From Microvirga flavescens (GTDB lineage Bacteria; Pseudomonadota; Alphaproteobacteria; Rhizobiales; Beijerinckiaceae), in assembly GCF_003290125.1 (NCBI RefSeq), contig NZ_QMKH01000003.1:186001-250000 (forward strand): a DNA stretch of 64,000 bases. Direction: 5' to 3'. A model generated the notes under the pieces. That model was not told where the DNA came from. It saw only the letters and a program-made list of their open reading frames with translations, and made no database searches. The translations under genes were made by a program, and so were the position numbers. Shown piece by piece: positions 1-8,217 of this stretch; positions within the stretch are counted from its first letter, which is position 1, and each line of letters starts with the position of its first letter.

Positions 1-722
<722 letters not shown>

Positions 723-750
723 TCCGGACTTGCCGGAATGGCACTCGGAG

Positions 751-777
751 GGGCGACCGCAAGGTCGCCCTTTTCGT
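751..777 (+). terminator. Rho-independent terminator after the TRAP receptor gene
   Basis: A perfect 8-bp stem (751-758 with 763-770) with a GCAA loop is followed directly by TTTT at 771-774. It lies 28 bases after the stop of the TRAP receptor gene. Confidence 0.85.
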
Positions 778-882
778 TTCCGGCAGGCCCGAAAAGAAAG
801 GCTTCCCCATCTTTTCGTATGGGGGGAGGTCTGATATGCGACCGGGCAATTTCTAGTTTCACAGCGACTCACTTTTAAAATT

Positions 883-1470
883 ATGCGTTGGACCCTCCGG
901 ATCGGCCTTCTTCTCTTCTTTGCGTGGGTAATTTTCGCGATTTCCCCCTATGTTGCGCTCTATCGGCTGGCGAAGGCCGTGGAACGGCGCAACGTTGCCG
1001 AGATCAGCGAGCGCGTTAATTTCCGGGCGCTCCGGGGGTCCCTCACCAAGCAACTGGTCGGCGATTACATTCAGCAGGCAAGCGCCGGCAAGGAATTGAG
1101 CACGCTCAGCAGGCAAATTGCCGCGGAAGCCACTGCAACCGTCGCGGACCCCATCATCGCCCAGCTCCTGACCGCGGACGTTCTGGTCGACCTCCTGGAC
1201 GACGGCTGGCCGCAACAGCTCGTCGAGGAGAACACGCGGGCCCTGCGTTTTGACATGAGCCCCGGCTCCCTGCGCAAGGCGTGGGACCTTTTCATGTCGT
1301 CCGAAACACGCGGCTTCCGGATCATCTATTTCACGCTTCCGGCGAAGGCGGAGCCCGCCGAGCGCTATAGGCTGCAGATGCGCCTGAGCGGCTTGAGGTG
1401 GCGGCTGAGCGGCATTGAACTGCCCCCTACCCTGCGCCAGAAACTGATCGCACGACTTCCCCACCGCTAA
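883..1470 (+). CDS. DUF2939 family membrane-anchored protein
   Basis: The 195-residue protein has one N-terminal hydrophobic segment (about residues 5-25, LRIGLLLFFAWVIFAISPYV) and a mixed periplasmic domain. The segment ending YVALYRLAKAVERRNVAEIS, followed by a VNFRALRGSLTKQL stretch, is typical of DUF2939 proteins, which occur widely in proteobacteria without an assigned function. The ATG at 883 has no obvious Shine-Dalgarno sequence, but the next in-frame start would remove the membrane anchor. It is monocistronic: a terminator precedes it and a convergent small gene follows. The large antisense frame over the same bases is a codon-bias artefact. Confidence 0.75.
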   Translation: MRWTLRIGLLLFFAWVIFAISPYVALYRLAKAVERRNVAEISERVNFRALRGSLTKQLVGDYIQQASAGKELSTLSRQIAAEATATVADPIIAQLLTADVLVDLLDDGWPQQLVEENTRALRFDMSPGSLRKAWDLFMSSETRGFRIIYFTLPAKAEPAERYRLQMRLSGLRWRLSGIELPPTLRQKLIARLPHR

Positions 1471-1493
1471 AAGGCTTGCGGCAATCGCATGCC
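1468..1493 (-). terminator. Terminator of the 26-residue peptide unit
   Basis: On the minus strand an 8-bp stem with one mismatch (1486-1493 with 1473-1480, loop 1481-1485) is followed by TTTTA. The T-tract overlaps the end of the convergent DUF2939 gene. It would close a transcript of about 170 nt starting near 1637. Confidence 0.5.
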
Positions 1494-1540
1494 CTATTCG
1501 GTGCGAGCCTGCTTCATGACGGGTCCGGCCTTTACCGGCT

Positions 1541-1621
1541 TCAGGTCATGAATATCAGCCATCCCACCATCACCAAAGGCATTGCAGCGCCAAGGATAAA
1601 GCAGAGGACACTCGAAGCCAT
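1541..1621 (-). CDS. Candidate 26-residue single-pass membrane peptide
   Basis: This ORF is too short for usual gene callers. It reads ATG (1621-1619) to TGA (1543-1541) and encodes 26 residues, starting MASSVLCFILG and ending GWLIFMT. Nearly all residues are hydrophobic, enough for one membrane span. A textbook AGGAGG (1635-1630) sits 8 bases before the ATG. Upstream lies an EcfG-like promoter (1668-1644), and downstream a hairpin with a T-tract, so promoter, ribosome site, ORF and terminator form a complete small unit. No homologue is recognised. A longer 77-residue frame over the same bases lacks these signals and was rejected. The function is unknown; the context suggests a stress-induced membrane peptide. 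Confidence 0.55.
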   Translation of the reverse strand: MASSVLCFILGAAMPLVMVGWLIFMT

Positions 1622-1643
1622 GTTCTCGACCTCCTGTCGATAG

Positions 1644-1668
1644 AACAAGGACTGTCATCGACCGTTCC
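1644..1668 (-). promoter_or_regulatory. EcfG-type general stress promoter (one mismatch)
   Basis: On the minus strand GGAAC (1668-1664) is followed after exactly 16 bases by TGTT (1647-1644). The alphaproteobacterial general-stress sigma factor EcfG recognises GGAAC-N16/17-CGTT, so only the first base of the -10 element differs. The predicted start near 1637 leaves a very short leader beginning at the AGGAGG of the 26-residue ORF. Confidence 0.5.
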
Positions 1669-1724
1669 ACTTCTTCTCTCTGTTTTGGCGCCACCAGTCG
1701 GTGCGCTTTGTCACATCTTCGAGA

Positions 1725-1757
1725 CAAAGAAAAAGGCCTTCAGATTATGAAGGCCTT
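1725..1757 (-). terminator. Strong rho-independent terminator
   Basis: A perfect 10-bp stem (1748-1757 with 1733-1742, 5-base loop) is followed on the minus strand by a T-rich run. It can end transcription from YcgN or from the candidate short transcript starting near 1935. Confidence 0.75.
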
Positions 1758-1935
1758 TATGACCGATCATGAAAGATCAGCCTTACACTGACTTGGTTCC
1801 GGCAGTCGCCGGCAATTTCGTGATTCAATTTTCGAAGTATTCCGCGTTTTTGCGCGAAATCGCAGCCAGGAAAGCTACGCTCTTGCATTATCCTGCGGCG
1901 GGGTCATTCTCGTAACCTCCCGACTTCGATTTATC
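1725..1935 (-). ncRNA. Candidate small RNA or leader-peptide transcript between YcgN and the 26-residue peptide
   Basis: This covers most of the gene-free stretch between 1622 and 1980. A sigma70-like promoter (1969-1941) and a strong terminator (1757-1725) would bound a transcript of about 210 nt. Near its 5' end GGGAGG (1921-1916) lies 8 bases before an ATG opening a 10-codon ORF (1907-1875, MTPPQDNARA). A second 43-codon frame opens at 1888, inside the first, and closes at 1757. Neither peptide is recognised. It may be a small RNA, a small mRNA, or simply the 3' untranslated region of ycgN. Confidence 0.3.
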
Positions 1936-1940
1936 TTTAA

Positions 1941-1969
1941 ATCATGCGCCGCATTTATACATGGGTCAA
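1941..1969 (-). promoter_or_regulatory. Candidate sigma70-type promoter for the short transcript
   Basis: TTGACC (1969-1964) and CATGAT (1946-1941) are separated by 17 bases on the minus strand. This is a plausible housekeeping promoter immediately after the ycgN stop codon. Confidence 0.3.
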
Positions 1970-1980
1970 TGAGACTGAAT

Positions 1981-2457
1981 TCACTCCGCCGCCGGCCACT
2001 CGACAATGCGGTCGAGAAGTCCGGGAATCGAGAACTCTTCTTCGCTCCCGGCGACCTTATCCCGCACGGAAATACCCGCGCTGTGGACGGTCTCGCGATC
2101 TCCCGACACGAGATGGTGCCACCAATACAGGTCTTTCTCTTCCGCAACGAGGCGATAGGCGCATGTGGGCGGAAGCCAGGAGAGCGTGCGGACCGCCTGC
2201 GGGGTCAGGCGCACGCAATCAGGCACCTTCGCCTGCCGGTTGGGATAGTCGCGGCAGCGGCATGAGCGGTCGTTCAGAAGGGTGCAACCGACGTCGGTGT
2301 AGAGCACCTCTCCGGTATCCTCATCCTCGAGTTTGACGAGGCAACAGCGCCCGCAGCCGTCGCACAGGCTCTCCCATTCCCCATCGGTCATGTCCTCGAG
2401 GGGTTTGGAGCGCCAGAAAGGCTCCGCGCCGTCCTGATCCGCTTTCGAAACTGTCAC
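1981..2457 (-). CDS. YcgN family cysteine cluster protein (UPF0260)
   Basis: The 158-residue protein matches the YcgN/UPF0260 branch of the YkgJ cysteine-cluster family. It has the CDGCGRCC motif at residues 32-39 and further cysteines in [17 protein letters not shown] and VPDCVRL. Such proteins are thought to bind zinc or an iron-sulfur cluster, but no reaction is established. The length matches the family. It is transcribed divergently from the PBP1A-like gene, leaving a 236-base intergenic region. A strong terminator lies about 220 bases downstream. Confidence 0.85.
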   Translation of the reverse strand: MTVSKADQDGAEPFWRSKPLEDMTDGEWESLCDGCGRCCLVKLEDEDTGEVLYTDVGCTLLNDRSCRCRDYPNRQAKVPDCVRLTPQAVRTLSWLPPTCAYRLVAEEKDLYWWHHLVSGDRETVHSAGISVRDKVAGSEEEFSIPGLLDRIVEWPAAE

Positions 2458-2693
2458 TCTATTCCACCTTCACGCCGCTGTTTGGCGAACCATATAGAAT
2501 CCTCAGAGGGAAAAGTGGCGGCGTTTTGCCTCTTGCCCCTTGTCCGGCGACGGACGCGCTTCCCGTCGAACCGCCGAGCCTTTCGGGAGTTATCGAGGGC
2601 AAAGCCATTCGACAAGCGGCGTTTCCGTCAGGCCTTACGAGAGTCAATCATTGTTAGAGGCGGTCTTACGACCGTCTCCCTAGAAGGACCGTC

Positions 2694-4910
2694 GTGCGCA
2701 CGCCTTCCTCAGTCTCTCTCTGGACAAGGATCAAGCGCGGCGCGCTCGCCTTCGACGCGTGGCTCTCGGCATTCCTGTTTCAATCCGGGCGAGCCCTCGT
2801 GGGCGGGTGGGAAAGCTATTCCGAAAAATCGAAATGGTTTCGATTTCAGGGCGCACCGCGTGTCGTTCTGGACCTCACCAGCGAAGCGGTGACGTTGGGA
2901 GCCGCAGGCGGCATCGTTCTCGTTGCGCTGGCGATCCCGGCCTTTCATGAAACGCGCGACGACTGGCTCAAGACGCAGGATCTCGCCGTCACTTTCCTCG
3001 ATCGCTACGGGCAGGAGGTGGGACGAAGAGGAATTCGCTACGACGATTCCTACAAGCTCGAAGACTTTCCAGATTATCTCGTGAAGGCGGCTCTCGCGAC
3101 GGAGGATCGGCGCTTCTACGAACATCGGGGCATCGACCCTGTCGGCACCATGCGCGCGCTGATGGTCAACGCCCGAGGCGGCGGCGTTGTGCAGGGTGGC
3201 TCGTCCATCACGCAACAGTTGGCCAAGAACCTTTTTCTGAACAACGAACGCTCGCTGGAGCGCAAGATCAAGGAAGCTTTTCTGGCCGTGTGGCTTGAAG
3301 CGCATCTGACCAAGGATCAGATCCTGAAGCTGTATCTGGACCGCGCCTATATGGGTGGCGGCGCGCATGGCGTCGTCGCCGCCGCCGAGTACTACTTCGG
3401 CAAATCTGCGCGCGATCTCACGCTCGCAGAATCCGCGATGCTCGCGGGCCTGTTCAAGGCTCCCACGAAATTCGCACCGCACATCAACCTGCCCGCCGCC
3501 CGCGCCCGCGCGAACGATGTGCTCAACAACATGGTCGAGGCCGGGTTTCTGACCGAGGGGCAAATTCAAACCGCGCGCCGCAACCCGGCAACGCCCGTCA
3601 ACCGCGCGCGGGAAACAACGCCGGATTTCTATCTCGATTGGGCTTTCCTGCAGGTGAAGCAGCTCGCAGCGGAAGGAAAGCTCGGAAACGAGCGCGTGCT
3701 GATCGTGAAGACACCGCTCGACATGGGACTGCAGGAGCATTCCGAGCAGGTGATGGAGGACATGCTTCGCCAATACGGCCATCAGTACAAGGCAAGCCAG
3801 GGCGCTGTCGTTGTGATGGACGTGGATGGAGCCGTCCGCGCGATGGTCGGCGGGCGCGATTACGGCCAAAGCCAGTTCAACCGCGCCGCCGACGCGCTGC
3901 GACAGCCGGGCTCCTCCTTCAAGCCCTTCGTCTATGCCACTGCGTTGACGGTGAACCCCAAGCTCAACCCCTCGTCCATTGTCGTCGATGCGCCGATCTG
4001 CTTAGGGAATTGGTGCCCGCAGAATTACGGACGCTCGTTTGCAGGTTCGGTGCCTCTCGTCTCCGCACTCGCCCGCTCCATCAACTCGATCCCGGTGCGC
4101 CTGTCGCTTGAGATCGGCAAGGGCAACGCCAAGGCCGGGCGTGTGCTCATCATCGACATGGCGCAGAAGATGGGGCTGACGCATCCCCTCGCCGATTCCT
4201 CATCGCTTCCCATCGGCGCGGCGGAAGTGACACCCATCGACATGGCCTCTTCCTACGCGGTCTTCGCGAATGGCGGCAGGCGTGCATCCGCCTATGCTTC
4301 CTGGGAAGTTCGCAATTCGCTCGGCGAGCTCGTCTACAAGCATGACCGCGATGCGCCACAGCCACAGGTGCTGCAGCCGCGTGTCGTGAGCGACATGAAC
4401 TTCATGCTGAACAAGGTCGTGGAAGAAGGAACGGGCAAGCGCGCCGCGCTCGACAAGATCCGCTCAGCAGGCAAGACCGGCACCACCAACGCCTATCGCG
4501 ATGCGTGGTTCGTGGGCTTCACTGGTAATCTCGTCACCAGCGTGTGGTATGGCAACGACGACCATTCTCCCATGAACAACATGACAGGCGGCACGCTGCC
4601 CGCGATGACGTGGAAAGAGGTCATGACCTTCGCGCACCAGAATCTGGAATTGCGCCCCATTCCGGGCCTCGGCCCTTCGACGGAGAATCCTGCGGTCGCG
4701 AGTGCAGCCAAAAATGCGGGCGCGCCGCAGCAGGAGCAGGCTCAAGCTCAAACTCCCCTGCCCGGCACGCTCTCCCGCCGCTCCTATGAAGCGTTGTCCA
4801 ACCTCGGCCGCCTGTTCCAGACCGTGGAGGAAACGGCGGCGCGTAGCGCAGGCTCACGATCGGTGGGCAGCAGCGAGAATGTTTCCTCCGGCCGCATGGC
4901 GATGCCGTAG
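2694..4910 (+). CDS. PBP1A-family bifunctional peptidoglycan synthase (transglycosylase/transpeptidase)
   Basis: This class A penicillin-binding protein polymerises lipid II and cross-links stem peptides on the outer face of the inner membrane. It has 738 residues. A membrane anchor near residues 65-85 is followed by the GT51 domain (catalytic Glu137 in ATEDRRFYEHRG, then GGSSITQQLAKN and the KEAFLAVWLE region). The transpeptidase domain shows the SxxK motif with Ser407 (PGSSFKPF), an SxN motif (ARSINS) and KTGT at Lys594. The C-terminus is a low-complexity Ala/Gln tail. The GTG start at 2694 is supported by AAGGA about 6 bases upstream. DUF1214 and DUF1254 genes follow closely. Confidence 0.95.
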   Translation: MRTPSSVSLWTRIKRGALAFDAWLSAFLFQSGRALVGGWESYSEKSKWFRFQGAPRVVLDLTSEAVTLGAAGGIVLVALAIPAFHETRDDWLKTQDLAVTFLDRYGQEVGRRGIRYDDSYKLEDFPDYLVKAALATEDRRFYEHRGIDPVGTMRALMVNARGGGVVQGGSSITQQLAKNLFLNNERSLERKIKEAFLAVWLEAHLTKDQILKLYLDRAYMGGGAHGVVAAAEYYFGKSARDLTLAESAMLAGLFKAPTKFAPHINLPAARARANDVLNNMVEAGFLTEGQIQTARRNPATPVNRARETTPDFYLDWAFLQVKQLAAEGKLGNERVLIVKTPLDMGLQEHSEQVMEDMLRQYGHQYKASQGAVVVMDVDGAVRAMVGGRDYGQSQFNRAADALRQPGSSFKPFVYATALTVNPKLNPSSIVVDAPICLGNWCPQNYGRSFAGSVPLVSALARSINSIPVRLSLEIGKGNAKAGRVLIIDMAQKMGLTHPLADSSSLPIGAAEVTPIDMASSYAVFANGGRRASAYASWEVRNSLGELVYKHDRDAPQPQVLQPRVVSDMNFMLNKVVEEGTGKRAALDKIRSAGKTGTTNAYRDAWFVGFTGNLVTSVWYGNDDHSPMNNMTGGTLPAMTWKEVMTFAHQNLELRPIPGLGPSTENPAVASAAKNAGAPQQEQAQAQTPLPGTLSRRSYEALSNLGRLFQTVEETAARSAGSRSVGSSENVSSGRMAMP

Positions 4911-4983
4911 GATGCGTTTCGTTCCTGCAACAGGCTCTGTCGCCGCTCTCCTTCCCCATCCGCGAAAGCTGCGAAAGGTTTTC

Positions 4984-5580
4984 GTGTCGAGCAGGATTTT
5001 CTCACCGTCCGTTCTGGTACCCTACGCTCTCCTTCTCGGACTCGTCCTCGGGCTTGGAAGCGCCTATTGGGCCGTGCGCGGCGAATATCCAGTCGGCGGT
5101 GTTCAAATCGGCCCCTGGCGCACCTGGCCGAAAATCGGCACGCCTGACATCGACCCTTATGCCCGCGCCATCATCGCACGGCGCGCGGAAATTCCGCTCG
5201 CCATCGGCGAAGGTCTTGCCCTGACCGCGACACGCGACAGCGAGGGCCGAAGACTCATCGCGCCCTGCACATACCGCATCGGATCGGTCATGCCCGCCAC
5301 ACGGTTTTGGACACTTGCGGTCTATGACCGCAGGAACAATCCGATCCGTCCGGAGCTGGGGCGAAGCGGTTTCACATCGTCGGAAATTCTCCGCAACAGT
5401 GCGGGTGGTTTCGATCTCGTTCTCTCGCGTAACGCGCAAGCGGGAAACTGGCTCCAGCTCACGGGCGAAGGCCCCTTCAGCGTGATCCTCAGGCTCTATG
5501 ACATGCCGGGCGCGGTCGGAGCTTCAACGTTGGAGCCGCACGCGCTGCCCTCCATCGAGCGTCTGGGGTGCGCCTCATGA
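4984..5580 (+). CDS. DUF1214 domain membrane protein
   Basis: This short DUF1214 protein has an N-terminal membrane segment (SVLVPYALLLGLVLGLGSAY) and a beta-rich domain with the family-like runs GPWRTWPKIGT, ARRAEIPLAIGEGLALTA and RFWTLAVYDRRNNPI. Its function is unknown. In this order DUF1214 and DUF1254 are often split into neighbouring membrane-anchored proteins, as here. I chose the GTG at 4984 because AAAGG lies 5 bases upstream and the anchor then falls at the N-terminus. An in-frame ATG at 4912, one base after the PBP stop, would add 24 residues. Its stop overlaps the ATG of the next gene, implying coupled translation. Confidence 0.75.
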   Translation: MSSRIFSPSVLVPYALLLGLVLGLGSAYWAVRGEYPVGGVQIGPWRTWPKIGTPDIDPYARAIIARRAEIPLAIGEGLALTATRDSEGRRLIAPCTYRIGSVMPATRFWTLAVYDRRNNPIRPELGRSGFTSSEILRNSAGGFDLVLSRNAQAGNWLQLTGEGPFSVILRLYDMPGAVGASTLEPHALPSIERLGCAS

Positions 5581-6140
5581 GCCGGTGGATGCGCGCTCTC
5601 ATCGCCACTCTCTGCGGCCTTGCGCTCGCGGCCTGCGTTCATATCGTCGTTATTCTCGCCGGCCCTTCCTTCGCGGAAGAGGATGCCTTCAGCAAGCTTC
5701 AGGACACGCTTGAGGCCGAACAGGCCGAGTTGATCGGCGGCATCGGCGCTCCCGACACATGGTTTCCGAAGCCGGACCCGGCAACGGCCATCGCGGCCTG
5801 CGCCTTCGACCTTGGCGAAGGGCCGACGCGGATTTCCGCAAAGACCGGCCCGCTCTTTCAATCCCTGTCGATCCACACGCGCAAGAACGGAATCATCTTC
5901 GCGGTCACCGACCGCGCCGCCGTGCGGGGCGATCTCGAAATCGTCGTGATGACGCCGGAACAATTGGACGAGGCTCGAATGCTTGACGAAAGCGGCGAAA
6001 CAACCAGGCAGGATGTGCGCGTCGTCTCCCCGCAAACGGAAGGCTTCGTCATCATTCGTGTGGCCTCGCCCTATCCGAGCCTCAATTCCACCACTGAGGC
6101 CGTAGCGAAGTCGGTTTCCTGCACCATCGATGGAGATTGA
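5577..6140 (+). CDS. DUF1254 domain exported protein (short form)
   Basis: The 187-residue protein has an N-terminal hydrophobic segment (residues about 5-25, containing LIATLCGLALAACVHIVVIL) and a soluble domain with GTGAPDTWF-like and TRKNGIIFAVTDRAAVRGDLE stretches typical of the split DUF1254 partner. The ATG overlaps the stop of the DUF1214 gene as ATGA, so the two products are probably made together and may act as a pair at the membrane. An upstream in-frame ATG at 5568 is less likely because of this overlap. No catalytic motif is visible. Confidence 0.75.
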   Translation: MSRWMRALIATLCGLALAACVHIVVILAGPSFAEEDAFSKLQDTLEAEQAELIGGIGAPDTWFPKPDPATAIAACAFDLGEGPTRISAKTGPLFQSLSIHTRKNGIIFAVTDRAAVRGDLEIVVMTPEQLDEARMLDESGETTRQDVRVVSPQTEGFVIIRVASPYPSLNSTTEAVAKSVSCTIDGD

Positions 6141-6172
6141 TCGCAAAGGGCCTTCCCGCTACGAGAGACGCC

Positions 6173-6664
6173 ATGCAATGGCGATTGATGGAAGAGAAAG
6201 ACCTGCCGGGCGTGATCCGCGCCGCCGATGCGATTCATGCGGCATACCCGGAGGATGACGCCGTCTTCATCGAGCGCTTGCGGCTCTACCCGGGAGGTTG
6301 CCATGTGCTTGCGACCGATGGCGACATCGCGGGCTACATGCTCAGCCATCCCTGGCGCTTCGGCGAGCCGCCGGCTTTGAACTCGCCCCTTAGCGAATTG
6401 CCGCGCAGCGCGACGACCTATTACATTCACGACATTGCCCTGCTCCCGGAAGGTCAAGGGCGTGGGCACGCGGTGGAGGCCGTGGAGCGCGCCATCGCGC
6501 AGGCCCGCCATGAGGGCATTGGAAACGTTTCGCTGGTTGCTGTGAACAATTCCGGCGCATTCTGGGCGCGACGCGGCTTTGAGGAATTTTCCTCGCCGGC
6601 TCTTGCGGCGAAACTCGAGAGCTATGGCGCGGACGCGAAATTCATGACCCGCCGGCTCGATTGA
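6173..6664 (+). CDS. GNAT family N-acetyltransferase
   Basis: The 163-residue protein carries the GNAT fold. Motif A reads YYIHDIALLPEGQGRGHAVE, with the Q/RxxGxG acetyl-CoA loop QGRGHA, and motif B contains NNSGAFWARRGFEEF. The substrate cannot be predicted. The ATG at 6173 is preferred over a TTG at 6137 that would overlap the DUF1254 stop, because the protein then begins directly with the first beta strand (MQWRLMEEKDL). The small gap suggests it belongs to the same transcript as the PBP and DUF1214/1254 genes. Confidence 0.85.
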   Translation: MQWRLMEEKDLPGVIRAADAIHAAYPEDDAVFIERLRLYPGGCHVLATDGDIAGYMLSHPWRFGEPPALNSPLSELPRSATTYYIHDIALLPEGQGRGHAVEAVERAIAQARHEGIGNVSLVAVNNSGAFWARRGFEEFSSPALAAKLESYGADAKFMTRRLD

Positions 6665-6677
6665 GGGGGAAGCGTTT

Positions 6678-6884
6678 TCAGGAACGGCGGCGGCGCGAAG
6701 GTCCGTGCGATGCGAAGGGGCGCGACGGCCCGGGGTTCGGTGTCGGGCGCTCGTAGCGCACACCGGTAAAGAGAAGGATCTCACCCTTCGGTTCGTCCTG
6801 CGCCAGACTCGGACGGTTGGGCCGCATGGATGCGTCCGGGAAAGCGATGACCACGCCTCGGGATCTTGTCCAGAAATCGTCCAT
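6678..6884 (-). CDS. Small hypothetical protein, 68 residues
   Basis: The ATG at 6884 is preceded by GGAGG with 8-base spacing, a strong ribosome site, and this decides the start over a TTG at 6899. The product begins MDDFWTRSRGVVIAFPDAS, has a compact central segment (EPKGEILLFTGVRYER), and ends in a Pro/Arg-rich tail. It looks like a small conserved alphaproteobacterial protein, but I cannot name the family. It converges on the acetyltransferase gene with a 13-base gap. Confidence 0.6.
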   Translation of the reverse strand: MDDFWTRSRGVVIAFPDASMRPNRPSLAQDEPKGEILLFTGVRYERPTPNPGPSRPFASHGPSRRRRS

Positions 6885-7070
6885 GCTCCGTTCCTCCAAA
6901 CAGCTCCGTGCGAAGGTCAGCCTCTTTCCCTAAAGAGAACCCGGTATGGTTAACAGACCGTTTCCGAGGGCAGAAAAAAGCCTCGCTGGCCTGAAACCAA
7001 CAAGCACAGTCGTGCTTCGGTTCCCTACCTCAAAAGGCCGAGACGGAAAAAGTATGGACCGAGAGAGGGA

Positions 7071-7412
7071 CTATTGGTCCGGTGCGATGTCGAGAAGGTG
7101 GCGCCCGTCGCGCGTATCGAGTTCGAGAAGCCAGACATCCGGATCGAAACTCATCTCCCGCCTCATCTTTTCTTCGACGTCGAGGGGAGACACCGCACCG
7201 AGCACAAGGGTGAACAGCCGCTCGTCGCTGTCTTCGAGGAGGATCTGCGGCGCGGGACCGTAGAGGCTCGCGGTTCCATCAAGATGATCGATCTTGACGA
7301 AGATCGCCCCCGCCTCCGCGGCCCCGCGACGGCGCAGGACCGCATCGAGCCCTTCGATGGCGCAGCGGCGCAGATAAGCCGAAACCCAGAAGTCGGAGCG
7401 AAGGCGGGACAC
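7071..7412 (-). CDS. DUF1491 family protein
   Basis: This is a 113-residue protein of a family found almost only in alphaproteobacteria. The start (RLRSDFWVSAYLRRC), the middle (GAIFVKIDHLDGTASLYGPAP) and the end (DPDVWLLELDTRDGRHLLD) are all typical. The function is unknown. The GTG start at 7412 shares a base with the TAG stop of the upstream peptidoglycan-binding gene, so translation is probably coupled. The three genes from 9831 down to 7071 form one minus-strand operon. Confidence 0.9.
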   Translation of the reverse strand: MSRLRSDFWVSAYLRRCAIEGLDAVLRRRGAAEAGAIFVKIDHLDGTASLYGPAPQILLEDSDERLFTLVLGAVSPLDVEEKMRREMSFDPDVWLLELDTRDGRHLLDIAPDQ

Positions 7413-8173
7413 TATGGAATCTGTATGCCGGTTTGGGCGGTCAATTCACGGATGGTACGCGCGTTGAAGTCCCCCGTCACCGGCAAACGCCTGTCGCGCT
7501 CGAAGGCCTCGATAGCCTGACGTGTGCCTGGGCCGAACATGCCGTCGACTTTCACGCCGTAGCCCATCTTCGCGAGTGCACGTTGGCCCGCGAACACCAC
7601 GTCATCGGCATCCGCCTTGCCGACGGACGCGGGCGGCACGGGCACCGCGCCACCCATGCGGATGATCTCGGCAATCGGATCCTTCGTCACCGGACGCGCG
7701 GGTGCCGCAGCAGGGGCCGGAACAGTGGGAGTTGAAGCGGCAGCGCGCGCGGGCTGTGCGGCAGGCACTTCCCCGCCGTTGCGGATCAGATCCCCTATCG
7801 GGCTGCGTTGCGCGGGCTTGGACGCGGGAGCTGGAACTTGCGCCGCCGTTGGCGTGGGGTCGAGACTGGCAGCGGGAGCCGGCGAAGCGTAGTCCTGCGC
7901 GGCAGGACGCAGCGGCTCGACGGCAGCGGGCCGCACAGGCGGCGCAGGATTGTAGGTGCTGACTGTTCCCTTGCTGAACAACGGCGCAGGATGACGCGCC
8001 CTTTGCAGCGCGAGCGCGTTCCACGCGATGATCCCCGCGCAGCCGATGAAGAACAAGGTTGCGCCAACCTGGTGCGGACGGCTCAGGATTGTCTCCAGCA
8101 ACGGATGACGGGCGGCCTTCTTCGCGCCACCGCGCGCAGCCGAACGAGGCCGTGGCACAGGCGACGAGACCAT
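7412..8173 (-). CDS. Membrane-anchored peptidoglycan-binding domain protein
   Basis: The 253-residue protein has a basic cytoplasmic N-terminus, one membrane span (VGATLFFIGCAGIIAWNALA, about residues 38-57) and a long Ala/Pro-rich periplasmic linker containing repeated 'IGDLIRNGGEVP / IAEIIRMGGAVP' segments. It ends in a PG_binding_1 domain (FAGQRALAKMGYGVKVDG and FGPGTRQAIEAFERDRRLP). It probably tethers the envelope to the cell wall. A TTG at 8212 is an alternative start; the ATG at 8173 is preferred although its ribosome site is weak. It lies between the degenerate kinase gene and DUF1491, suggesting a shared envelope role. Confidence 0.85.
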   Translation of the reverse strand: MVSSPVPRPRSAARGGAKKAARHPLLETILSRPHQVGATLFFIGCAGIIAWNALALQRARHPAPLFSKGTVSTYNPAPPVRPAAVEPLRPAAQDYASPAPAASLDPTPTAAQVPAPASKPAQRSPIGDLIRNGGEVPAAQPARAAASTPTVPAPAAAPARPVTKDPIAEIIRMGGAVPVPPASVGKADADDVVFAGQRALAKMGYGVKVDGMFGPGTRQAIEAFERDRRLPVTGDFNARTIRELTAQTGIQIP

Positions 8174-8217
8174 GAAATCACGGTCGGACCGGGCGGCTAG
8201 AGCTTCACGCAAAGCGA

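Noticed and set aside
1494-1727. 77-codon minus-strand frame
   Set aside because: It has no ribosome site and its composition is not protein-like. The 26-codon frame in another register has the AGGAGG, promoter and terminator.
6972-7016. Possible terminator of the DUF1491 operon
   Set aside because: A 6-bp AAGCAC/GTGCTT hairpin and a separate 3-bp stem before TTTTTT exist on the minus strand, but the stem next to the T-run is too weak to call.
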